This document shows positions 13,744 to 24,679 of a stretch of DNA of 64,000 nucleotides, in pieces. The stretch is taken from contig JAUTDP010000003.1 in the NCBI GenBank assembly GCA_033439795.1, forward strand, positions 682,001 through 746,000, written 5' to 3'. The stretch comes from Sordaria brevicollis (taxonomy: Eukaryota > Ascomycota > Sordariomycetes > Sordariales > Sordariaceae). The translations under genes and the position numbers were made by a program. The notes below the pieces were generated by a model. That model ran no database searches and was not told the DNA's origin. It worked only from the letters and a program-made list of their open reading frames with translations. How positions within the stretch are numbered: position 1 is the stretch's first letter; the number at the start of each line of letters is the position of its first letter.

Positions 13744-14131
13744 TATTATACGAAGAATATCCTTATAAGTAATAATAAAATAAATAAAGAATAGAATAAA
13801 ATAAATACTCAATTGCTAAAACGGGTAGTAGTACGTAACGATAAATAATTAAGAATAATAAAAGAAGTAATAAAAATATTTAAGGTTGGGACTTTATAGG
13901 AGCTTTATATATACGTTTAAAGATGATATGTATAAAATATGATGATGATAAATAAGTAGTTGATTGATGATTTAGATAGTCTTAACGACGACGGTTTGGA
14001 TAAGCCCCTTTTATAAATATAACTTACCCGGATGAGCGGGTTATAATATGAATAACTATAATTCGAGATGAGTTATATTAATTCAAGCAACGAGGAGACC
14101 TTCCTATTATCGATAGGAATATCTCCTAACA
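13744..14131 (-). repeat. LTR (388 bp), right copy
   Basis: Direct repeat of 2607-2994, ending CTAACA at 14131 before the AAACG duplication. From about 13920 to 14110 it keeps many TG but very few CA dinucleotides, the opposite of the left copy. Confidence 0.9.
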
Positions 14132-14141
14132 AAACGTAAAA

Positions 14142-16290
14142 CCTTAATTAGAAAGTATACGCTAAATTACCCTTTCTCGGTTATTTTCTAATCTATAAAG
14201 AAGAATAACTACCAATATATTATTAGAACTAAGAATTTTACTTATAAGGGTTATCCCCTATTTCGTTACTTTAATAATTATATAATATTTCGGTTCTATT
14301 CCCTTAATAACGAATATTAGGATTACCTTTACGACCTCCTCGGCTAACGATTAATAACTGTATAAGAAACCTATATCCAATTTAAAATTAAATACCCTTA
14401 TATCCTCTTTACGTATAAGGATCTAAATAATATATAATAACAATTTAGAAGGATAAAAAGAGGGGGTTATTAAAATATATAAACCTTCGTTCGTTAATTT
14501 AAAATTAATAGGTCGGTTGTAATCTACTATATAGAATTTAACTAATATAATAATCCAAAGGAGGAGGATAATAATAATAAAGACCGTAAACTTACCGTCT
14601 TATAATACGCGTTTTAAATAATAACGAAGTAATGAAGGATATAGCGGTATTACTTATATACCTTCCTTCTCAATGCCACTTATAAGATTAATTAATATTA
14701 TATATTAATTATACAAGGTATTATACTAATACCCGAAAAAACCTCGATACTAATCTTTTAAGTAATTATTAATAATAAAAGGGATAAGGGATTTGGGTAA
14801 TTAATCGAATAAATTAAAAAGACTATTAATTATTTTAATATCCTAGAGTTAGAAGTAATTATAACCGATAGCGATACTTAATTAATTAAAGTAATTAATC
14901 GAATCTTCCCTAATATTTAACATTAACGTTATATTTAGTATATTAATTATAATATTGTAAAATACTTTAAGGATAATTAAATATATATAAAATAAAACGA
15001 CAAATACTAAGAGGAGGATAAAGGATAATTTAATAATAGGTTAAATAAAGAGGAGAATAATAATAATAATTCTAATAACGAAATTACCGCGGATTAATTA
15101 TAATAGGAGGCTATAAATTAATAAAACTAAAATAATATCGCAAAGCTCCGCTATATATATAAAAAAGTTAAAACGGCTATACGAACCTAGGCTAAATTAA
15201 GCCCGCTTCCTATTAAGGTAGCTAATATTAAAGTAAACTTATTTTATTTATAATAATATATAATTTACGCCCTAACGGTTATAGAATTTAAAGAAGTATA
15301 GGCTTTCTTCCGCTAATAATTTAAAGAAGTATAACCGGCTATTATTAATTAAATTACTAACGATTTAATACTTAATAAAATTAAATAGGTTAAATATTAT
15401 ACGAAATATTACTTTAATTTAGGATAAAAAATTACGTCGCCGATTAAATCTAATAATAATTTTATTAAATTATATAAATTATTTATTCGCAATAACCTTA
15501 TAAATTTCTAATATACTATTTACTAATATATAACGCAGCGCTATACTTACTTTAAAGAGAAATTTACCTCCTTAATTTTAAGAGTGCGTATAAATTAGCT
15601 CGGTCGTCCCTAAATTAGTAATATACCCCTCGATATTATATTATAGGCGTACCGGCTTTTAAAGGGTTAATATTAGTAATTTTAAATTACCTAACCAACC
15701 TTACGTTTATTTACTACCCGCTTTCGACTATATACTAAGCAATTTAAATCCTAATATAACCTCCTATACGTATACGAAATAGAAGAAATTAAGGAAAAAA
15801 ATAACGCGGTCTTAATTATTAAAATTAATTATTACCTATACTAATATTTAGCCTAACGTCGAATAAATAATTAATAACACCTTCCGATCCTTCCCTATAT
15901 TAACTACTATAATAGGACGTAGTAAATAAATATCTATAACTTCGATTAGCCGTTAAAGGTATACTTAAGGGTCGCTTACCTAAATAGGGTAATCCGTTTA
16001 GTAATAAGGCTATTTTTCTTAATAAATTACTTAAGTAAACGATTTAGGGTAAGAATAAGGGTAGGGCTAAGTATATTAAAGTTCCCCGCGGTAAGTTTAA
16101 AAATATAATACCTATTAAAGTATTTATATATTATAATTACTCTTAATACGAATTTAGGGATAATATTAAGTAATTAAATATTAGGGATATTATAACTACC
16201 GTTACCCCAAGTAAAGCCTATAACTATATCGAAGTTACTAATAATAAGGAGGAAGAAGAAAAGGAGGAAATAAATAAAGAGGTGGCACAA
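14142..16290 (+). pseudogene. MULE transposase remnant (RIP-inactivated)
   Basis: On the plus strand from about 14662 to 14998 one frame reads through RIP-type stops as a MULE catalytic domain. It opens with FLLNATYKIN, has PEKTSILIF, then LEVIITDSDT followed by LIKVINRIFPNI and the YINYNIVKYFKDN segment. This matches the family pattern in which a TDxD element precedes (A)(I/L)xxxFP and C/H-x-HIxxNI. The apparent stops are TAA/TAG at positions expected for Gln, Trp or Arg. The downstream reading frame runs on toward an acidic Glu/Lys-rich stretch near 16250. The N-terminal part presumably lies left of the retrotransposon, in 1960-2606. No intact protein remains. Confidence 0.65.
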
Positions 16291-16619
16291 TACTAAATAA
16301 AAAAAGCTCGAAAAGCAAAATAGAGGGAGGGAGGATAGGGGGAACCGATCGAAATATTATCTATAATCTCGACCCTCACCTCTCTAAATAATCGATATAA
16401 TAGGGTAAATAAATTAAAATATTAAATAGAGTAATCGATTTACTATATTTCATATTTAATATTATAAAATTATTACGAAATATAGTAAAATTACGAATAT
16501 TAGGAGTCAAGGTTAAAATTCTAGGTCATTTGGCCGAATAATTCAGATATTTATAATTATATAAAACGGTCAGATTTATACCAAAAATAACGAAATTTAT
16601 ATAATAGCTGTTATGGGAA

Positions 16620-16696
16620 AGAAATTGGGTGTTAGTAGGTTCGATTTCAAAAAGTGGGTGTAGGTAGGTTTTGGGTGGGTGCATGTAGGTTTCCTC
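16620..16696 (-). repeat. Right terminal inverted repeat of the MULE
   Basis: Reverse complement of the left end, ending GGTTTCCTC at 16696. It is followed by TACTTTTT at 16697-16704. Confidence 0.85.
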
Positions 16697-16834
16697 TACT
16701 TTTTCACTAGAAGTACCTTTAATCCGATAACCTATGAACTAGGCAGGTACGAGTTTCCAATAAGCTCCGTCAAGACTTTCATCCCAGCTAACTTCCATCA
16801 GTATAACCGTCCCCTACAAATATCGAAATACAAG

Positions 16835-17056
16835 ATGTCGGACAACATTCACAACAAGGACAAAGCCCGCAACGGGAGACGCGCGGCTGCTCCTCCGATG
16901 TCTACTTCCATTGACATCATATTATCCCACGGGCTTCCTCCGCCGGCCGCATCCGGAAATCATACCACCGTTACCACGCCGTCCACGTCCAGCGGAGAGT
17001 CCACCAGCACCAACACCAACACCAACACCACAACAAACGGCAATCAAGGGACTTGA
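16835..17056 (+). CDS. Possible short gene or gene remnant, Asn/Thr-rich tail
   Basis: A 73-codon frame starts MSDNIHNKDKARNGRR, runs through PMSTSIDIILSHG, and ends in an Asn/Thr/Ser repeat. About 100 bp downstream, in a different frame, a second version of the same motif appears (PMSSSLDIMLSHT, 17061-17100) followed again by Thr/Asn repeats to a stop at 17139-17141. The two related segments in different frames suggest a tandem duplication disrupted by a frameshift, or two exons joined by an intron that I cannot place. It lies 130 bp from the MULE end and is not RIPed. No known domain is visible. Confidence 0.3.
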   Translation: MSDNIHNKDKARNGRRAAAPPMSTSIDIILSHGLPPPAASGNHTTVTTPSTSSGESTSTNTNTNTTTNGNQGT

Positions 17057-17149
17057 CATTCCCATGTCTTCTTCCCTCGACATCATGCTATCCCACACCA
17101 ACACCACCACTAACAACAACAACAACAACACCAACAACTAACAACACCA

Positions 17150-18660
17150 CCATAGTAACCAACCATTCCACCTAAGAGCCGACCGAAGCGGGCATATGGG
17201 GAGGGCCTCTATAGTAGTAAACGCGAACTACCTTACCATTGATAGCACCGTTTTGTAGATGAGTTTGCGGAACTATCATAGTTGCCATTTCTATTAAAGT
17301 TGCTCAGGGAAGGGTTCTGACTGGCCAATTCTGCTTGGTCCCTGGCCTACCTACTATAAGATCTTGTCCGCTATCGAAGTCGCTATCGAAGTGGAAGTCG
17401 CTGTCGAAGTTTGGGGTCTTGGCCTCAGTACCTCTGTTGTACTTCATCAACTTCAATGAACGACAAAGAAAACGACAACGACAACGACAACGACCAAAAC
17501 CGCCGCCGAGGTTGTCGGCCATTCGCTTCTTGCAGGGCTCTGTCTCGGGATAGTGGCTCAGGGGTAGGTCCAGGCACTTTAGGAATGAATGGCACTCTCG
17601 TGTTTCTCTAGAGGTATCTTGAATAGGAGAATATCGAATAGCTGCCCCTGGGTACCCGAAAGAGACAAATCCGGCAGGGCGCGCACGTCAAGGAGGTTGT
17701 ACTGGCCGTACTGGTATGTAGCGGAGGGTGTAGAGCAGCAGGGTTGTGAAGGTCTTGTGCTTTTTGGTGGTCTGTCCCGTGGCGGGCATGATAACTTTTG
17801 CCGGGGTGTGTGGTAGACTGCATCGTGTACTTCCACGGGCAAGTAGGTGGCCTCTACGTGTGATTAGTGTATGTTAATGCGGCGATGATGTGGTTAGTGT
17901 TCAGAAAAAAGTAAGATCTGTCATACCTAGGGAGGAAGTTCAGCCTTTTCCACTCACCATTTGAAAGCCTTGAAATTGTTGCTATTCGTGTTTGGTGTAT
18001 TGAGTGATGCGGTGATTGCTCAAACGTGGACGTGGAAGCAGAAAAGGTATTTGAGGTGTAGTTGAGTCAAGGAGGAAAGTCGGAAGAGGGAGACGGGAGC
18101 CAGATATTATGCTCGAGACCACGACTTTTAGGATCCAAACCCGAGGTAAGGCGTGTTGTGAATCCCATCCTTTCGTCGAAAATGGTGAAAGACGAAATCG
18201 TTCGCTGCTGAAGCGATGGGACCAAGATTCGGTTGTGGATGAAGCCGTTCGCCATGGTGGGTGCCACTCCCGTTTACGGCGGCATGCCGGAGCCTGGATG
18301 TCATCTCAACTGGACAGAGACTGAAGAGAACACGTCCAGAACTTACCCGCCCATTTGGCAGAGGTTGCTGTCATATCCCCCCGCTTCCACCAGATTCCTC
18401 CCTTGCCAGATTTCTCACTTTCCCATCATCCTCGTGGGTCGTGACACCCACCACCAAACCCAGAAAAATCACAAAACTCCCGTCGATCGAACAACAACCC
18501 ACTTCCTGATATATCATATCTGTCACCAAGCTCTCACTGGCTTGACAAACGATCAAGCGACACCTCATAACCTGCCACCGATCTACAACCCTGCCGACGA
18601 CATCGTCAGCAACGAACAGTCATCGAAATCTGCTTAGTACCTCCAACAGAAGGTCACAAA
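17150..18660. other. Un-RIPed intergenic sequence with simple repeats, no supported gene
   Basis: Contains a degenerate 12-bp-like repeat around 17370-17410 (variants of cgctatcgaagt) and a cgacaa microsatellite at 17460-17500. Minus-strand frames near 17579-17842 have locally protein-like stretches (TYQYGQYNLLDVRALPDLSL in one frame, TTKKHKTFTTLLLYTLR in another). They do not connect through a plausible splice, so at most this is a decayed gene. Frames at 18067-18637 on both strands overlap and cannot be ranked. Confidence 0.35.
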
Positions 18661-18980
18661 TATCAGCGAGGTCTCTAAATTGTGAGTATAAGAAGCGTCC
18701 CTCCCCTTCGTCTCACCCATAATTAACCCTCTAGAGGTAATCACCCCGCTTTCAACGACCTTGATTCACACTCCTTTCTACCTGCTTGCACATTATAGAC
18801 CTAACCAAACGGAAACCGTCCACAGAAACCAGACACTCTTCTTCCAGTCCGTTTCCAACCATCGAGGCCACTCTTCCTCACCATCCCCAACTCTTAAATA
18901 CCTCCACGTTCGTTCGGCTTTCATTTTCTTCCGGACTTATCCCCGCACCGTGAAAGTCAACAAGTCAACAACAAGTCACG

Positions 18981-19559
18981 ATGAACGCCCCCACCGCCAA
19001 CCAGCAGGCAGCCCCAGGCTACAGAATCACCGTCAGCTCCCTAGACGGATCAACGTACCACTCCACCGTGGATGGAGCCACCGGCGCGCTTACCGTCGCC
19101 GGAAACATCAATGTGACTGTTGCTTTCACGCCCTCCCCCAACATGAACCAGCACCAGGCAACCTCCCGCTCAACCTACAGGATCACCGTCGCTTCCCTAG
19201 GCGAGCCCATGCATCCCTTCGCCTCCGGGACTATGGCCAGTGGTGTGTTTGCCGTCGAGGGGAATGTGGTTGTTACTATTACGCCCGACACCAGAACCCC
19301 CGCTGGAAATCAAAATCAACAGCAGGCAAACGGACAGGATGAGCAGGCTTCTGGTAACCAGCAGCAGCAAGAGGCTGGCCAGCAGGCGGATACCTCTAAC
19401 CAGTCGCATTCGGAGCCGGAGGAGGGTGGTTGGGAGCGTTATACCCCCCCGGGTAGTCCTTCTTGGAGGTGGGTTTCCGACTCTGGTAGTACTTCAGAGA
19501 CTGCCGATGTGGATGAGGGACAGGAGCAGGATGCCCCTGACTTCCTCGACTTCTGCTAG
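18981..19559 (+). CDS. Hypothetical protein, 192 aa, with duplicated beta-rich motif and acidic C-terminus
   Basis: A single uninterrupted frame from MNAPTANQQAAP to DAPDFLDFC and a TAG, preceded by a purine-rich leader (acaagtcacgATG) with A at -3, acceptable for fungal initiation. The protein contains an internal duplication of about 37 residues: Y14-P51 begins YRITVSSLDG and Y66-P102 begins YRITVASLGE, each ending in alternating hydrophobics (VTVAFTP / VVTITP), which looks like paired beta strands. Residues 103-140 are Gln/Asn-rich, and the tail is acidic with a WERYTPPGSPSWRW segment. There is no signal peptide or membrane segment. It is the best gene candidate on an island between two transposons. 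I do not recognise the family; it could be lineage-specific. Upstream pyrimidine-rich DNA (18780-18950) is typical of a fungal promoter. Confidence 0.65.
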   Translation: MNAPTANQQAAPGYRITVSSLDGSTYHSTVDGATGALTVAGNINVTVAFTPSPNMNQHQATSRSTYRITVASLGEPMHPFASGTMASGVFAVEGNVVVTITPDTRTPAGNQNQQQANGQDEQASGNQQQQEAGQQADTSNQSHSEPEEGGWERYTPPGSPSWRWVSDSGSTSETADVDEGQEQDAPDFLDFC

Positions 19560-19978
19560 ACACCAGTCATGACGGGCCCAGTATCGTGGACATGGTTCAG
19601 AGCATTAGATGGAGTTCATGAAAGGAATCTAGGCTGCGACGGTGGAAAGTGGAAGCATCCATCGGTGAAAAAAGGCCGCGACGGCGAGCGAAATGGATGA
19701 CTAAAGGGTGGTTAGTACCTGATGAGATTCAGATTGGGAATTTAGCGGACTTACGGAGGAGTGGCGAGCGACGTACTTGCCTAGTGTAGTTACCTAACTC
19801 TAGCTAGGTACCTACTACATATACCCACATACCACTTCTTAGTTCTTGCCTCTATATACCCAACACCCATTTTCTCTCTGTCTTCCTCTCTACCAACATG
19901 TGCACCTTTACCACTTGCGTACTTACCTCTACCTAAGAAGGCAGGAAGATAACCTCCCTTTCTCTATGGCTTAATCAT
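19560..19978. other. 3' flank of the 192-aa gene; no gene seen
   Basis: Normal composition with short repeats of the type acctac and taccta. No frame of note. It ends at the inverted repeat of the next transposon. Confidence 0.4.
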
Positions 19979-20236
19979 GGTAGTGTTTGTTTCCCCACGA
20001 TCTGGCGTAAATACCCCCTTTTTCTCACGCATGCGTAAATAAACAACCGCGTTTGTTTAAAAATCGTAAATAAGGTATAATATTGACCCCCCTCAAATAG
20101 CCTCGCTGAGCCTTGTATACTTGGCGTAAATTGTTTCTTTTTGTATGGGGAATTTTGCGCTAAATTACGAAAAGTGATATACGCCCAAAAAAAGGTAAAT
20201 TGGCGTATAAAGCATCTATTGCCATTATCCCCGGTC

Positions 20237-20267
<31 letters not shown>

Positions 20268-20276
20268 AAAAAAAAG
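20237..20276 (+). repeat. Poly-A tract
   Basis: Nearly pure A run of about 40 bp interrupted by single G bases, located between the outer and inner inverted-repeat blocks on the left side only. Confidence 0.8.
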
Positions 20277-20283
20277 GAGAATA

Positions 20284-20324
20284 TCTAGACACACACACGG
20301 TCGATTTTACACGCACACACGGTC
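20284..20324 (+). repeat. Inner inverted-repeat block, left copy
   Basis: 41 bp matching the reverse complement of 24377-24417 with two transitions. It contains the word CACACACGGTC twice, a plausible transposase-binding arrangement. Confidence 0.8.
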
Positions 20325-20519
20325 CACCAATGCTAACTGACATATAATCTTGGCCGTTTTATATAGTAAAATCGGGTTTTCTTATATTATATAATATCTT
20401 TAGTAAATTTAATAAGTGCGCTAAGTCTGCTAAAATCGTAATAATTCTATAATATTGAGTATAAATAACGCTAAAATTTCAATAAATATAATTAATATTA
20501 TGTACTCTATAATATTTAT

Positions 20520-23500
20520 AATTCCTCCTCCTATTATTCCTCTTCGTTATTATTAATTATAATAGGAATGTATTTACCCCCTTCCTTATTATTATTTTCA
20601 CTACCCTCCCTATTATTACCTTCCCTATTATCCTTTTCCTTATTATCTTCTATTCCCCCTATTTCTTCGTCGTTGTTAATTATAATAGGGTTTTATAAAT
20701 TACTTTCCCTCTTCCTTTAAATAAAAACCGGGTCCTCCTTTTCTTCTTCTTTGAAATTAAAATAACCGAAATCTATTACGCAATTATATTCCTAACTTAT
20801 AAAATTATATTACTATACCTTCCGTTTATATTTCTTATATTCTTAAGAATAATGAACGTTTATTATATAGCGCGAATACTCCTCCTGCTTAAAAATAAAA
20901 GGCCCGTAATAGGAAATATAGGTAGGCTATTTTTAATAATAGACTATATACGGTTTTATAAGGCTAATCTCCTTCTTAATTTTAAACCAAAATTTTAAAT
21001 AGCCGTAATAACCTTTACGCTATTTTACCTACTCCCTATCCTTCTCGAAAATAACGTTATAAAGTAATTCTAATTCTTTAAATAATTCCCTATAAAAATA
21101 ATATAATAAACCGAATAAAGTATAAATAGCGGTTACTTTTTATTATTCTATTTCCTAAATGAATTAAATTTATTATTATTCCTTTATAAATATAATAAGT
21201 ATAAATACTTCTTCTTTATAATTTATTACCCTATTTTCCTTTAGTTGTAACGGTTCCTTTATATTCAATTTTATTAAATTATAATTGAAATAAATATTAT
21301 TAAAATAAGCGTTATTATTTTTAAGGATAACGGGGGTTACTTTTCGTTAATTAGGGAAGGAGGGTTATTATTAAAATTAAAGTACGAAAAAGGGGGAAAA
21401 ATAGTAAGAAAAGAAAAGAAATTATAAAAATAGGGTACGGTTATATATAAATAATTCGAATACCGAATTATATTCGTTATACCCCTTTATACTTTCAATT
21501 ATAATATTAAAGCCTTTTAAATTTAAAATATTAAAACGCTTTAAAATACTCTCTTTATTATTATTAATAATAATATAATTACGTATTAAAATCGCTAAAG
21601 TAAATTCTTTCTATTAAATCTATTAATTATCCCCCTATTATTAAGCGCGCCCTCCCCTCTTCTACTTTATTTAATTAAATTATAATACTATAACGGTAAT
21701 AATAGTAGTAGTATTTATAATATCGAAAATTTTAATATTATCCCCTAATTTAAATTATAAATAATTATACTACGCTAAAATTCGTATAAAGGTAATATTT
21801 CGAAAAGTACCGCAGAAACTAATTACGGTCTATAATTTCGTAACCTTTTAATTCTATAATTAAAAGGGACCGGTTTACGAAATAAATAATTTAACGATAT
21901 AAATATTTTTATTATTAAAAATACCCCTCCTTTGTAGGCGGCCCTTAAATTTAATTTTAATAGTTAATTATAAAATTAAATACTTATTTACTAAATCCTT
22001 ATAAGTAAATTAATATAGGAAAAATTGGGAAGTAAAATAGGGAATAATTTATTCAAATTTAGTGCAAATACTAAAAGGGGTAATAATTATCTTTTATTAC
22101 CAATATAATTAATCCCTTTTATTTTTTTGTAAATATATCGTATACGTAAAGTAAAGTATACTACTCTTTAAAACGATTAATATATTTAAGGAAAGGAATA
22201 CCCGTATTTTTAACCTCTACTTTATATTTAATTACTAAAAGAGTAAATAATATTTATTAATATTGATAATCGAATAATTAAAATATTTAAGAGGATATTT
22301 CTAATAGGCACCTCCTTAATTAAGGTAGGCTATACTATATTATACGTACCCGGGTAGTAAATTTATTACTAATTAAAACGTAATATTCGTATTTATTATC
22401 GATATATTAAATAAAAATTTTATATAAATTAACGAACCCGCTTTTAATAAATAATTTATACAATTTAATAAAATTATTATTAAATTCATTTAATAACGTA
22501 ATTTTCTATTTATAATTGAAATTATAAAAGGTATAATAATTAATTTAATTTTCCTTACTAAAAATATATTCGTTAATAATATAATTAACGAACCGTTTTT
22601 AATTTTAATTAAATTTACTAATAAGGACTTCGTATACTTCGTTAAAACCTTATTTAGATAACGCGTATACTATATATTATTATATAAAGAAAAAGGCGGC
22701 GCGTGTTATAATTAAGTCTACGGGGATAAAAGGGTCGAATTTAATCGCAATACGCGCCTTCTTATATCTTTATACTAATTCGTTAATATTGCGGGTATTT
22801 TTATTTTGAATTTTATTACTAACGTTTTAATTAATATCCTCGTTAATATTAACTTTATTGTCGTTTTCGCTATTTTCGCTATTGGAAAAGAAGTTATTAT
22901 CCTCTTTATCCTTATCTTCTTAATCGGGGGTATCCTTTTACTTAGCGCGCCTCTACAACTTTTTAATCTATTTAATAATATTATAATTAAAATACCAAAT
23001 ATAACATTATAATATAATATTATTAGGGAAATATTCCTAGAAGGCACTAATCTATTAATTATTACCATTAATAATAATAATATTAGGGAGGGGGATTTCG
23101 AATAATTTTATTAAATAGATTATTTATTTAATTAAATAAGTAAACCCCTCCTTCTTTCTTTCGTTATTAAATACTATTTAAAAGATAAGTATAAATAATT
23201 TTTTATTAATTAAAATCATTCCCTATACGAATAGTAAATAATAAAAATTAATTTTATATATAATATTAAATATAATCGTAAATAGAAATCGTAATTATAT
23301 TTTACGTTAATAACGAATAAATTAAATAATATTAGAAAGTATAATCTTTATATTATCCTCCTAATCGATATAATAATATATAATCTCTTTATCGGTTTCT
23401 AATACCCTTACGAACGCTTATATATTTTTATACCCCGTGTAATTAATTTACTATAATTGCGTACGTATATTATAAAAATCCTTCTTTGTAATTAGGTATT

Positions 23501-24060
23501 ATAGGTACTTCTTCTTAACCGACGAATAAATAAACCGAATCGAATTTTCCCTTTTATCGAAGAAGGTTATTATTCAAAATAACGCTTTATTATCCAAATT
23601 CAATATTCTCTCCCGTAGAAAAAAATAAGTATTAAAATTAATAAATAACGGATAATTATTATATTCGGTATAATTTCCCCTAATAATTTATTTTTAATTA
23701 GCCTTAGAATTAGCGTTAATAATTATTCGAAAAGGGTAATCCTTAATAACCTTCTTAAATATATAACGTCGTTTATTATAAAGATTTATAACGGGAATAA
23801 AACGGTATAAAGCGTAATTGTATTAATAATAATATTAAATAATTTTACTAAATATTAAGTAATTTAAATTCTTAATTTAATATTTATAATTATGTAGGAT
23901 CGTAAAACTAAAGCGGTATTAATAATATTATTCAACGAAATTGTAACGAATTTCTTCGATAATCTCCTTCGAGGGTAATATATAGAGGGCGTCGGTTAAA
24001 ATATATTAAAGATTGTAATAAAACGAAGCTTAGGATACGAAAATCGTAATAATATTGAAG
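20520..24060 (-). pseudogene. Transposase remnant of the 4.6-kb element, family unknown
   Basis: Minus-strand reading through TAA/TAG gives protein-like segments, for example PTYISYYGPFIFKQEEYSRY (about 20910) and then an acidic tail rich in Glu and Asp from about 20760 to 20520. The C-terminus is therefore at the left. Upstream segments (22600-24060) also read coherently on the minus strand but show no motif I can assign. The short frames at 22775-23068 and 22806-23012 are incidental gaps between stops, not genes. Confidence 0.4.
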
Positions 24061-24376
24061 GATTTACTATTATCGCAACGACGGTGGGGTATTTAAATAA
24101 AAAATAATTAATAAGCGTAATACTCTAATAAATAAATTAATATACGATTAATTATATTAGTAAATTTAATACGGGTAGGGTAATATTATATTATATTAGT
24201 TATAACGTTACGACCGTATGCGGGAAATTCGCTAAATTCGTATGAACTTAGAAAAATTCGTAAATATAACGTATATTGAAATTAGGGTATTTATACGAGG
24301 AAAACGGGGATTTTATATATAGCTATTATGGCTGGCAGGGAGCTGGCAGGCTGGGCGCGGGTAAGGGTTATATATA

Positions 24377-24417
24377 GACCGTGTGTGCGTATAGAATCGA
24401 CCGTGTGTGTGTCTAGA
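24377..24417 (-). repeat. Inner inverted-repeat block, right copy
   Basis: Inverted counterpart of 20284-20324, lying about 130 bp inside the right end of the element. Confidence 0.8.
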
Positions 24418-24679
24418 ATTTCCCAAAAAAAGACGAAGGGGGGTGTAGATAAGGATACGCCGTATAAACGATGTAGCCCGAGCTTTTTTCGTAAAAAATT
24501 TACGCCAAGTTTAATTTACGCCAAATCGTGGGCAAACAAACACTACCTATATTTCTGTCGAGCGGGCGATTATCCAGCCCACCACCATCAACACACCACC
24601 CTCCGATTTTAACCTATCGAGCGTCTCAGCGCCGCCAAACACTACAAAACCTTTACGAGGCTAGGGCATTAATAGGTAT

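Larger units (their letters stand above)
2607..14131 (-). mobile_element. Ty3/Gypsy LTR retrotransposon (11.5 kb), RIPed, inserted in the MULE
   Basis: Two 388-bp direct repeats (2607-2994 and 13744-14131) with TG..CA ends (one end RIPed to TA) bound the element, and a 5-bp duplication AAACG sits at 2602-2606 and 14132-14136. Orientation is minus. A purine tract AAAGAAGGGGAAA lies directly inside the left repeat when read on the minus strand, and reverse transcriptase (about 8.4-8.7 kb) precedes integrase (about 6.2-7.3 kb) in minus-strand order, which is the Gypsy arrangement. At 11.5 kb it is long for this superfamily; about 2.7 kb lies between the integrase end and the 3' LTR. Gag is presumed to lie at about 10.3-13.7 kb but I could not resolve it. 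Confidence 0.85.
1834..16696 (+). mobile_element. Mutator-like (MULE) DNA transposon, RIPed, interrupted by an LTR retrotransposon
   Basis: Both ends carry a long inverted repeat: 1834 to about 1912 matches the reverse complement of about 16620-16696, starting GAGGAAACCTAC and continuing through AAAACCTACCTACACCCA. The element is flanked by a perfect 8-bp direct repeat TACTTTTT (1826-1833 and 16697-16704), which fixes both ends. Long inverted repeats, an 8-bp duplication and a MULE-type transposase remnant on the plus strand place it in the Mutator superfamily; hAT also makes 8-bp duplications but the protein does not fit. Without the nested retrotransposon the element is about 3.3 kb. The termini keep CA and TG dinucleotides, whereas the interior is strongly RIPed. 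Confidence 0.85.
19979..24547 (-). mobile_element. Unclassified 4.6-kb terminal-inverted-repeat DNA transposon, RIPed interior
   Basis: The two ends are inverted copies in two blocks. The outermost 34 bp (19979-20012 and 24514-24547) start GGTAGTGTTTGTTT and end TGGCGTAAAT with two mismatches. An inner 41-bp block (20284-20324 and 24377-24417) starts TCTAGACACACACACGGTCG and itself contains CACACACGGTC twice. GGCGTAAAT-like words recur in the subterminal DNA (20003, 20031, 20123, 24500). About 365 bp at the left and 220 bp at the right escaped RIP; the middle is RIPed. The coding remnant is on the minus strand. The target duplication is unclear; a TA at 19981-19982 and 24544-24545 could be one. 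The superfamily is undetermined. Confidence 0.75.

Noticed and set aside
17304..17842. Minus-strand frames with Asp/Phe repeats and a YQYGQYNLLDV-like stretch
   Set aside because: Protein-like pieces occur in different frames without plausible splice sites, so no gene can be defined.
18761..19342. 193-codon frame overlapping the 192-aa gene
   Set aside because: Arg/His-rich shadow of the better frame at 18981-19559.
22775..23068. 97-codon minus frame and 68-codon plus frame in RIPed DNA
   Set aside because: Chance gaps between stops in AT-rich sequence; composition almost only Ile, Leu, Lys, Asn.
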